Source: Hygrophila difformis
Taxonomy: Eukaryota > Streptophyta > Magnoliopsida > Lamiales > Acanthaceae
Length of the DNA stretch: 64,000 nt
Assembly (NCBI GenBank): GCA_030278955.1
Contig: JAOANR010000008.1
Span: 37,146,148 to 37,210,147, forward strand
Direction of reading: 5' to 3'
Under the pieces are notes generated by a model. The model had not been told where the DNA came from. It saw only the letters and a program-made list of their open reading frames with translations, and ran no database searches. The translations under genes were made by a program, and so were the position numbers. Shown here in pieces: positions 54,766 to 64,000 of this stretch (within the stretch, counting starts at the first letter, position 1; every line of letters starts with the position of its first letter).

Positions 54766-57054
54766 TTTCGCAGGAAGAAGTTAAAAGCCGATACAGGATT
54801 GGAGTTGAGACTTTGGGTGTTGGAGTTGCGTAAACAAGATTATTTGAGCCTTGTGATGGCGATGCGATATGGAATCAGCTACAAGGCTGGGGAGTGTCTC
54901 CTACTTTTTTTAATGCTAGTCGATGCCGCGTTTTGATGTATAGGCTGGTATTGGAGTGACGGTGGATAGAGTTGGTCAAGGGGAGTAGCCTGCATGGTGG
55001 CTTCGGATATTTAGAAGTAAGGATTGGCTGGTGCGGGTGGATAGTATAATACTTCTGGCATTGTCAGCTTCTATAATACTCTTCTTTGAACTCACTATGG
55101 GAGAGAGATGGTGTTAGAGGTGAAGGATGCAATGTATCCTGTTTTTAATTGATGTAAAAGAGGAGCATAATTCGGATAAGCTGGGAATAGAAATGAATGT
55201 CTGGATACACTGGGGGAGTCCTATATGCTTGGCTTATGAAAAGGTGATAGGTGTAGTTAAGATAAGGGGATGCTATATGTGGAAACTGCAAAATGTTTTT
55301 GCTATACGTGGAGGCCGACTGGTGATTCGTGAAGGGATGATAGGGGATTGTTGTCAATCTTGTTACTTTTCTTTTTTTCTACAGGTTGTAGCTGCTGAAG
55401 GGTGCCCGACGAGAATGATCAAGGTTTGGAGGGTGTAGATGATGCTGAGGCTGGTTCATGTGTCTTCATACCATTTCAAATTGCGGACTGCGGGAGGCTT
55501 GGAATGATTGGCATTTTTTGTAAAGAAGTACTTGGAAACTACACAGAAGTGTGCCCTACGCTGTCTCAAAAAGCGCATCGATAAACATAATTGGTGAGAC
55601 CCGAATGTTAAGCTTCCCATTGATTCGTTTGGATACTGTGTGTTTATTTAGACTTCCTAGAACTTGCCTAAACATACATTTTGAGCTTGCATATGATGCT
55701 TACCAATGTACCGTAGATATAAGGGCGCTAGGATGATCTCTCTTCGACTTTTCTTTTCTTTTCTTTCTTCCCAACTTTATCCTCCAATTTCACACATCAT
55801 GACTAAGCATGCCTAGGTCCTAATGGATATACTTTCTAACCGCACCTCCAATTGTCTTACACTCTCTCAATAGCCAAATTCCCGTCTCAGATTCTCAGCC
55901 TCCTTCTACTAATTAAAATCCAGGAGCTACACACATTCCCCATCTGTAAATTCTCTGATGTGGCAAGTCGGCTATTGGAATTTTTTAAGGAGATAAGAAT
56001 TTTGGTTAAGTGGGAGGGTGAAGCCTCATCAGTTATTAACCGGGAGGTTACTATGATAGAGGTCGAATGGTAGTTATGTTCGGACAACTGTTTTGGTAAC
56101 TCTATGCCGGAGAGGGCGGCGGGGCAATCCTTGGAAGTTTGTTGAAAAAAGAGGAAAAAGAAGAGTTTTGAAAATTAGTAGAGAAATTCAGTGTATTCAA
56201 AAAAAAAAAAAAGAAGAAAAAAGAATATCAATAATTATGGGATAGCTATATGGCGTGGAAGTTAGGGGATGCCTCAAAAAGGTCAGTAATTTTAAGAAAC
56301 CTTACAACAGTGAGGATGAATTTCGTGGTCTATTGTGGTGGGTAGAGAGGATTGTAAACTCCCGGTGTATTTCCTTGTACCACATCAGGTCTTTGGCTTT
56401 TGTCTTGATCATTTATTGATAGTCTCATACCTTCCAGTGTTTGTCTTAATCTGTCCTATCCATCAGATTTGGTTTCAACATATCCTAGCTTTTGCCTCTT
56501 TGTTCTGTCTTGGTACATTGGTTATGCACTATAAGCAAGGGAGATGTGGTGTTGAAACAAGTAAATAGGTTTGTCATGGTGACACACTGTATGTGAGATC
56601 CAATGTTGAAGATGATGATTTTAATGCCTTATCACGGATCCCGGAAAACTGAATCGAGATCAAAGGATGAAGCATGAGAGTAACCTCTGCAGGGTGTGGC
56701 TGTGAATCCATGGTATAATGCTGCCAAACACTTTGTTGCTGTTGTTCCAATATGGAAGTCGGTCGAAATGAGATTGGTGAAGCTGGCACGGGCAGGTTCG
56801 GACTAGTGTCGGGTTTCTCACATACCTTGGCAGCAGAATGGGTTTCTGATGGGAGTATATGCGATTTATGTAAGTCATTTAAAGTTGAAGATTTCGAGTG
56901 GTCAGGGGTGAATTTTGGTTGCTTCTTGTCTTTATTGAACTTTGGAATTGGTGGAGGTTATTTTGTAGCATATTGATTACAAGACTACAAGTGTAACAGG
57001 ACCAATTTGTGGCTATGAATAAAATTCCAATTTCTCAAAAAAAAAAAAAAAAAA
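51861..57054 (+). mobile_element. 5'-truncated L1-type LINE with 17-bp target-site duplication
   Basis: Inserted in copy B between two copies of AACAGTGCACAAACGAT (51844-51860 and 57055-57071); the empty site survives in copy A at 48495-48511. Its 5' end lies inside ORF2, just before the RT. The 3' UTR (54766-57035) is long, with an internal A-rich run at 56199-56222 and no convincing gene. It ends TTTCTC plus poly(A). It belongs to the same group as the LINE at 1405. Confidence 0.95.
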
Positions 57055-57267
57055 AACAGTGCACAAACGATACACTGCAGAGAGTCGTACCACAGTATCC
57101 AAAGAAGAACACAACCCAGAGTTGTTTCCCAAGGAAGATGACGGCATGGTAATCATTTCCATTACGTCCGTGTTAATCGGGTCTGTGTCAGTAGTCCACA
57201 CATGGTAGTAGTCAACAAATGTCAAAAAGGGTAAACTTTGATCAACGAGATGAAGAAGACAACCACT

Positions 57268-57862
57268 TGTTTGGCCGTTGGTACTAGCCAAGGACATTTT
57301 TCTCCTCAAGGGAGGCTATCGGAAAATGACCAAATCGATTACGGGTCCGAGATTATAATAATGCGCCCAAACTCGACTGATTTTCACTAAATTGCAATGG
57401 CGAAGTTGGATACAATGGAAAATCTACCAGTTGTTGATTAACCGGAAAAAGACTACCAAACTACCAGTTGTTAAGAAACAACGGCTGATTTGGAGAAATA
57501 ACCGCTTACAACTAAGCTAGAATCTAGGAAAACTTGTAAAGGAAAGCTGTAAAGAAAGCAGTAAAGATACAAAGAATTGAACTTGGATAAAGGAAATTTT
57601 GGGGCGGATTGGTCTCTCTTGATTCTGAGCTTGACATCCCCTATTTATAGCCGGAGCTAGGTAACCGCTCCCTGGCTGCCTTCATTAGCCGATTCTGGGT
57701 CTCCCCTTTCGGCTGTTCCTGGCCGATCGTTTCGGCCTGTAGACTCATATTTTTCCAGACACTTCCTTTTCCTTTTGCTTACCCATCCACTGTTGGGCTT
57801 CTTTTGGCCCAATTGTTTGGCCCAATTCTTCTCTCCCGGCCCAATATCTTGATGGCCACAAT
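57268..57862. mobile_element. 595-bp insertion unique to copy B, unclassified
   Basis: Begins TGTTTGGCCG, ends GGCCACAAT, and is flanked by ACCACT at 57262-57267 and 57863-57868; copy A has one ACCACT and no insert. It contains a CCTATTTATAGCC stretch (57639-57651) that could be a TATA box. The TG start and short direct repeat suggest a solo LTR, but the right end is not the usual CA. No coding is seen. Confidence 0.55.
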
Positions 57863-58198
57863 ACCACTGCTTGTTACATAGTTGAAATAGCAAAATTACA
57901 AACTATCATTACAATTAATCTAAACTATCAAATTTTAAACTTCATCAACATATGAGGAATTCCCGCAGTATGTAATGTGGTAATCGACTGCGACGTTAAC
58001 ATACGTGGAAGTAAGAGTATCAAGTTATTCAAAGCCGGATATTTTTATTTTTATGTTTTTTTGCGAAGCCAAAGCAGGGTGGTGGAAGTCCGAAAAAATT
58101 TGAAAGAAAACCTGCAAATACAAATACAAATACTTTACTAATATTTAATGCATATATATGGAGAAAAAGCACTGTATTAAACACTGGATTTATGATTT

Positions 58199-58800
58199 TG
58201 TAACACCTCATTTTCGATGCAGTGGAAAGACAGAGTGTTGTTCTAAATATTGCCGGCTTCAGAGTAAAGGCTCACACCACAAACTAACATAAACTCTTTC
58301 CAGTGCCATTTGGCCTCACTCACGCACACCCTGAGAGACTTCGTAAGAGGTCACACATCCTAGAATTACTCCAAAGCGAGCATGTTAACTTTGAAGTTCT
58401 TATACGATGGCTAGCAAGAAAGAAAGATATCTTGTTGGTATAAGTAACTTTTTTCACTCCATTTTTAGCCATTCTCTGATACCATCTCTAACACTCCCAA
58501 TATTGGTGCGGCGAAAAGATATAGTGTTACTTTATATGTTGCCGGCTCGGGTGTGAAGGATGACCCCACAAACCAACACGAGCTCTTTCAGTGCACTTTT
58601 GGCATCACTCATGCAGACAGGGTATGCGTGAGTGAGGCCAATAGCGCACTGGAATGAGTCCCATGGTGTGCATGAGTGAGACCAAAAACATACTGGAATG
58701 ATCTCATGTTGGTTTATGGGATCAGCTTTCACTCTCGAGCTGCAAACATCTAGAATAACATCCTATATTTCTGTTGCGCCGGAAATGGGGGTGTTGCACA
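58199..58800 (-). mobile_element. Cassandra-type TRIM (copy B)
   Basis: Duplicate of 49028-49634 with the same 5S-derived segment, primer site and inverted LTR end. Scattered substitutions show the element was present before the duplication. Confidence 0.75.
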
Positions 58801-59433
58801 AATTTTCAAATGTCCACTTCTATACTTTATACTATTATTAGTTTGAATACATGGAATGGAAGAGTACTCTTCCACGGCGATTTACTATGAATGTAGAGGC
58901 ACAAATAGTCCATTAAGAAATTTCACATTTTAGATGTATAGGCCCAAGTAGAGAAATATTCCACCATATCCCAAGTCAATAATCAAGTGTGAGTAGCTTT
59001 TAGATCATAAAAATAAGTTAGAAATGTAGAAGGAGCTATTTCAAAGGAAATGTTTGGTGCAACATGTAAATAGACTGTTGTCTTTAGAAAACAGAAAAAA
59101 CAGAGGAAAATGAACTTTTTTGATCATAGAGCTAATCACTTCATGGATATTAGGTAATAAAAGAAATTTCATAGAAATGGGCTGTGTTCCCAATTTTCTT
59201 GGTAGAGAAAAACGAGTATAGTAATGAATATAGAATATCAACAACCAAGTAAGAGATGAATCACCATTTTATATTGTCTCTTCTTCTTCCTCCTCCTCCT
59301 CCATTATCTCGATTGAAGTTGATTCCTAAAAAGTTAAGGATGTAAAGTGAACCATTTAATTGAATTCTATTAGTAAAAATAATGCAAGCAAACAGAATAA
59401 CAACATGCTCCAACTATTCATTTATTTCACCTT

Positions 59434-59958
59434 TTATGTGGAGGCAATGTCAATGTGCTGACCTCTTAAACCATTCAAGTCTTCAATTTCATCATGTTCT
59501 TCGTTTTCAATACCATCCACATTCATTTCCACCAAATTTGGAGCGTTTAAGGATCTTGGTGTCAAAACGTCCATGCAAGGGCAATTATCAATATGTATGT
59601 ATCTCAACAATGGGAGCACAATAGTGCAGTCCCATTCACTAAACCTCTTTAATGAGGGAAGACCGAGAAGCTCCAACCGAATTAAACTTGAAAACAACCT
59701 ATAATTTTCATGTACTCCTCCTATATCACCAATTACTTTTTCCATCTTGTGGCAATCTTTGATGTATAAGTTTTCTAGATTGACAAGTTTTTCAACAATT
59801 TGGGATGAAAACAGGACCTTGATGCCTTCACATTTACTTACTGTCAAATCTTTGAGTTTTCCAAAGTAGTCTGTTGTAGGAATTTGATGACACCACCATA
59901 TGTTGTTAATCTTATCACATCCTGTGATTGTTAACTTCTCCAAGCTATGAAACACAAC
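59434..59958 (-). pseudogene. LRR resistance-gene 3' fragment, copy B (last exon open)
   Basis: The last exon reads VVFHSLEKLTITGCDK after a CTCCCAG acceptor, through five LRR-like units to a natural-looking C-terminus (NEEHDEIEDLNGLRGQHIDI, then stop at 59434). This frame is intact, unlike copy A. The upstream exon (about 60090-60140) is cut off by the repeat at 60161, so no NBS domain exists in the window. It resembles the C-terminal LRRs of CC-NBS-LRR proteins. Without the 5' part it is a gene fragment. Confidence 0.8.
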
Positions 59959-60161
59959 CTGGGAGGCAATCAATTGTTCAGTTAGCTTATAGATATATGA
60001 TCTAGTAGCAATATATATAGACAGGTGAAATATTGCCAGTTTTGAGATGATTATAATCGATAAGATTAATAATATGTATGCACCTTTGGGCAGTCAATCA
60101 AATGAAAAGAGTGATCCTTCCCCTCCCCATCTCCATCTCCATCTGTGCTACCGATTTTTTA

Positions 60162-60475
60162 TTTGTATTTTTATTTTTATAGGTTATTTTGTTATAAATA
60201 TCAAATCGAATAGTTTTGAATCGAATCAAATAATTACAAATCGAAGCGAATATATACGAATCGAACAAAATAATATTGTATCAAAATATTCGAATCGAAT
60301 ATTCGATCGAAGCAAATAATTTGAATATTCATTTTCGAATTGAATACGAATATCATTTGTTATTCTTCTAATAATCGAATACGAATACGAATATTCAAAT
60401 ATTTTTACGAATACGAATACGAATACGAAACAGTGATATTCGCTTCGATTCGATTCGGTTGCAACTCTAGATGGA
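60162..60475. repeat. AT-rich degenerate repeat of CGAAT words
   Basis: Dozens of CGAAT/ATTCG words in both orientations produce a palindromic AT-rich block ending GGTTGCAACTCTA. It resembles the subterminal part of a hAT-like MITE whose left end was lost at the duplication junction. There is no gene; the Tyr/Glu-rich frames are artefacts. Confidence 0.6.
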
Positions 60476-61051
60476 TCGGATCCGACCGTCTCCAATTTAT
60501 ACTCAAATTCGGAGTTTTTTGGGGTGTAAAACAACAAACGTGGATTGATTAAAATGATAACTAACCTTGTATAATACCCCATATGTATATATACAGTTTG
60601 CAGAATCTTAAAAAAAAACAAAATGGGGCAATAGAGGCAGGCCATGGCCATGCATCTATATCTATATACATATAAAAGTGATATAGTCTAATTTCCCCCC
60701 ACTTTTCCACTTTTTTTTCAACATCTCATCCGACTTTTTTCTCCAATTTCAACAATCACATATACTCACTAAATCTATAATATACTATATAATCTAATTC
60801 AACTACCTCAATCATATCAATTTCGTTAGCGTGCAATCACCCTTTTTGACTTGATGTGCTGTGAGAATTTACAGCCGTTGATTGTCTTTAAAAATCGACG
60901 ATTGAGATTAACTCTAAGGGTATAAAAGTAATTTCGTATATTTGCCATATTGTTCGCCATTGAACGTCGTCTTCTTCGGATTTTCGAGTTTTCTTCTGTT
61001 TTTTGTTTGCTCTGTACGTGTTGCGGCGGTGTAAGGAAGTTGCTGGCAATT
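60476..61051. other. Upstream region of the FAR1-like gene
   Basis: AT-rich, with a dinucleotide-like stretch (60655-60680). No coding frame is convincing; the minus-strand 96-codon frame at 60826 overlaps the likely promoter and first exon. Confidence 0.4.
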
Positions 61052-64000
61052 ATGGATGCGATTAGCATGTCGTTGAATGTGTCGGCAATGTTTTCATTTT
61101 CGAGTTTTGCGTTCAATGGTACGTTTTAGAATATTCGAATTTTGAGTAGTTTTATGGCAGATCGTCGTTTTTGATTTTATGTATGTTTTCTGAGTTTTGA
61201 GTTCTGCTTTGATATGTTTATCTTTTTCTGAGTTTTCTGAAGTTTCATATCTATATATTCATTTAAGATACAAACGTTTGTACATGTGATTTTCAGCGAC
61301 GTTATCATCAAATTTTCAGCGATGTATGTTAAGCATTTTAAGCGATGGTGGAAGATTGTTCTCAGCGACGGATATTAAGCATTTTAAGCAATGGTGATAG
61401 ATTGTCGTGTGTGATTTTATGTATGTTTCTGTGTTCTTCTGCGATATGTTTCTCTTTTTTTGTGTTTTCTGAAGTTTCATATCTATACGTTCATTTAAGC
61501 GTCAAATGTTTGTACATGTGATTATGAGGGACAGAACCATCAAATTTTCATCGATGAATGCTTAGCATTTTAAGCGATGGTGGAAGATTGTTTTCAGCGA
61601 TGTACATTAAGCATTTTATGCGATGGTTTATGTCAGCTACATGTATTCATTATTTTAATCGGAATTCTGTGTTTATTTCTTCACAGGTAATATAAATTGG
61701 AGTGAGTTAAGTTTTGTTACAACTGATGATGCGTTTAGTTTTTATTGTGATTATGCTCATAGTTTAGGTTTCTCGGTAAGGAAAATGTATGAGAGACCGA
61801 AGCCACATGAAGTTGATAGATTGTTCTATTTACAATATGCGTGCAATAAGGAAAGATTTCGTCGTGGTTGTTTGTTGGATAGTGATTCATCTTTTCATTC
61901 TAAGAGTCTGAAATTTCGTAGGAGTGATGAAACCCGAACTGGTTGTGAAGCAAAGGTGAGGTTACATTATAAAACTGATGAAAAAGTTTATAGAGTTGTG
62001 TTTTTCTGTGGTGATCATAATCATGCCCTCCATGGACCATCAAGGAAGCATACGTTGAAATCGAATAGAAGAGTTGATGAGTTACACAGTGTTGTTGCTG
62101 GTATACATGAAGAAGTTGGATTGTCATTGAAGTCATCATATGACTTGTTGAGTATGGGTGCTGGAGGTAGTGGACTTGTAGGATTTTTAAAGGACGATTT
62201 GAAGAATGCACTTGTTAAAAGGCGGCAAAGAAATTTAAAAGTAGGGGATGCTGGTGTTGTATTGAAGTATTTCTCTGAGAAATGTGTCAGTAATCCATTT
62301 TTCTTCCATGAGTATGATTTGGATGATGATGAGGGAATTACAAATATCTTTTGGTCAGATGCTGAAATGAGGATGGATTATCAAGCTTTTGGTGATAGTG
62401 TGACCTTTGATACAATGTATCGGACAAATAAAAATTACAGACCATTAGCTGTTTTTGTTGGATTCAATCATCACCGACAGACTTCTATTTTTGGAGCTGC
62501 ATTGATGCTTGATGAAACTCAAAGATCATTTGAGTGGCTATTTAAAACATTTTTGAAGTTTATGGGGGTTAAGGCACCTTAAACAATTTTCACATATCAA
62601 GATTGTGCGATGGCACCGGCAATTAGGAAAATTTTCCCTAATACCTATCATGCCTTATGTAGTTGGCACATTATAGAAAATGCGAAAAAAAATTTTGAGT
62701 CAACTGTACACACCAAGGTAAATATTTAGTTATTTTTACTTTCAATTGTTTTTCGATTGGATATTGATATGTACATGTTGAACTCATTTTTTTAGGTTTG
62801 ATAAGCTATTTCATCATTTGGTATATGATGTGAGGACAGAGATGGAATTTGAGGTGGAATGGGAATACATGCTATCAACTTGTTTCTCACAGTCTGAACA
62901 TAGGTGGTTGTCGACTACTTATAATTTGATAAAGCAATGGTCCGCTGCTTGGGTTAAAAATCATTTTACTGCAGGAATGAGGACTACTCAGCTAAGTGAA
63001 TCTTTTAACTCAGTTGTGAAACGGTATGAATAAATTTCATTTTCAGTGCTATTTGAATAGTTATTTTCAGCGAGGTTCAACTGTTTTGATCAGCGATAGA
63101 GTGCTATTTATTTCAGCGATGTGTGTTTGTTTTATGTAGTTGAGAAGTTGGTTTTCATATTCCCATATTGTGTTGACATTTCACAGGTTCTTAAGGCCAG
63201 TTGATAACTATGTTGAGTTCTTTGCACATTTTGAAAGGGTTTTGGAGTCAAGGAGGGATAATGAACGGATGGAAGATTTTAAGGCAGATGATAGACAAGT
63301 TTCTGCCAGGTTTATTATGAATCCACTATTGAAATATATAGCTGAAAAGTATACACCAAATGTGTTCAATATTTTCAACAATGAGTATGATTTGTCATTT
63401 GGGTATGTGGTTGAGCTTCAACCAGATGCATTAATTTATCGTGTTTGCAAGAGAGAAGATGCAGATTCAAAGTTGATTGGTGATCATGTCAATATTAACA
63501 TGGATGCTGGTACAATTGGATGCATTTGCAATATGTTTGAGAATATGGGGATTTTATGTTGTCATGCTTTGAGGGTGATGGATGTTCTGTCAGGAAGTGG
63601 AGCAAAAGTGTTTTATACTATTCCAGATAAATATATTTTGCAGCGGTGGTCAAGGAATGCAAAATCTGATCTCAGTTATGTTGATATTGGTGTTGGAAAA
63701 GAAACAAATGTGGTCAATGCAGCATCCAGATACCGGAAATTGTGTGGCTTGTTTTTGAAGTCAGCAATTGTGTTGTCACGAAATGAGGATGCTTGTGAAT
63801 CGTTTATAAATGATTTTGAGACATTGATGAAAACAAAGTATGACAATATTGATATTAACAAAGAGTCGGGTAATTTCTAATCAAAGACATGCTTATGTTT
63901 TTGCTTTTTTGAAATTAATGTTTCTTAATGTTCTTGTTTTATTGCAGAGATTGGAAGTACATCAAATTACTCAAATTTGCATTTGAGGGAAAGAGAAACG
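61052..64000 (+). pseudogene. FAR1/FRS-like, MULE-transposase-derived gene (5 exons visible, damaged, cut by window end)
   Basis: Proposed exons: 61052-61118, 61687-62718, 62796-63023, 63187-63869 and 63948 onward, all with GT/AG borders. Phases match at introns 1, 3 and 4. Exon 2 gives a FAR1-type DNA-binding region (YACNKERFRRGC, TGCEAKV, GDHNHAL) and the start of the MULE transposase domain (VTFDTMYRTNKNYRPLAVF). A TAA at 62580 interrupts it. The next motif reads TIFTYQDCAM, with Tyr where the second catalytic Asp is expected. Intron 2 borders do not keep the frame, suggesting a one-base error near the A8 run (62686-62693). Exon 4 carries a SWIM zinc finger (CICNMFENMGILCCHALRV). FAR1-family proteins are domesticated transposases acting as nuclear light-signalling regulators. 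This one looks inactive, either a decayed FRS gene or a dying MULE. Confidence 0.75.
61150..61640. repeat. ~240-bp tandem duplication in FAR1-like intron 1
   Basis: The segment from about 61164 (TGATTTTATGTATGTTTT) is repeated from about 61404. Each copy ends in units TTAAGCATTTTAAGCGATGG, themselves repeated. CAGCGA words recur here and in intron 3 (63060-63120). Confidence 0.8.

Larger units (their letters stand above)
57072..60161. repeat. Tandem segmental duplication, copy B, right part
   Basis: Resumes the match to 48512-50930 after the LINE. It carries a 595-bp insertion (57268-57862) and about 50 bp extra near 58890 that copy A lacks. Similarity ends near 60161, after TGTGCTACCGA. Outside the Cassandra-like and LRR parts there is no gene. 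Confidence 0.9.

Noticed and set aside
55127..55438. 103-codon ORF downstream of LINE RNase H
   Set aside because: Lies in the LINE 3' UTR, without a motif and without a counterpart in the LINE at 1405.
60826..61116. 96-codon minus-strand ORF
   Set aside because: Overlaps the proposed first exon and promoter of the FAR1-like gene on the other strand and shows no family motif.

Overview
The window is plant nuclear DNA, almost certainly from a eudicot. It holds plant L1-type LINEs, chromovirus-type Ty3/gypsy LTR elements, Stowaway and hAT elements, a Cassandra-type TRIM, a fossil plant pararetrovirus, pieces of an LRR resistance gene, a FAR1-like gene and one clean plant housekeeping gene. The species cannot be named from the sequence. 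Most open frames are decayed transposon genes; only the PANB-like gene at 45799-46860 looks intact.

Layout. 1-1404: two LTR pieces on the minus strand. 1405-7601: a broken LINE with ORF2 (endonuclease, reverse transcriptase, RNase H). 7655-32632: a deep nest in an old minus-strand LTR. It contains a solo LTR (7740-10095) and a Ty3/gypsy element E0 (11725-32078) that carries gag but no pol. E0 holds another solo LTR in its 5' LTR (12315-15065) and a recent 10.4-kb chromovirus E1 in its gag (18602-29016, minus strand). Target-site duplications support each of these four insertions. 32633-42391: an endogenous caulimovirid with a coat-movement-protease-RT-RNase H-downstream ORF-promoter order. 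It is cut by a LINE tail, a Stowaway MITE, a 1.9-kb solo LTR and a hAT element carrying a LEA-like gene fragment. 42392-42969: a hAT-like MITE.

42970-47589 holds the PANB-like gene (ketopantoate hydroxymethyltransferase, vitamin B5 synthesis) and a second Stowaway-like MITE. 47590-60161 is a tandem segmental duplication of about 3.3 kb. Both copies carry a 5S-derived Cassandra-like element and the 3' end of an LRR gene. Copy B was later split by a 5.2-kb LINE with a 17-bp target-site duplication and by a 595-bp insertion. 60162-64000 holds an AT-rich degenerate repeat and a FAR1/MULE-transposase-like gene that runs off the window.

The most unusual signal is in the LTRs of the nested family. 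Members share a long architecture: a leader box, a GC-rich palindromic U3, a TATA box in the E0-type copies, two splice-donor-like sites about 180 bp apart, degenerate modules spaced about 180-205 bp, and a tandem hairpin array 650-690 bp from the LTR 3' end. The hairpins differ in sequence between subfamilies but sit in the same slot. The family also uses two alternative LTR start points, each supported by target-site duplications, which suggests switching between two polypurine tracts.
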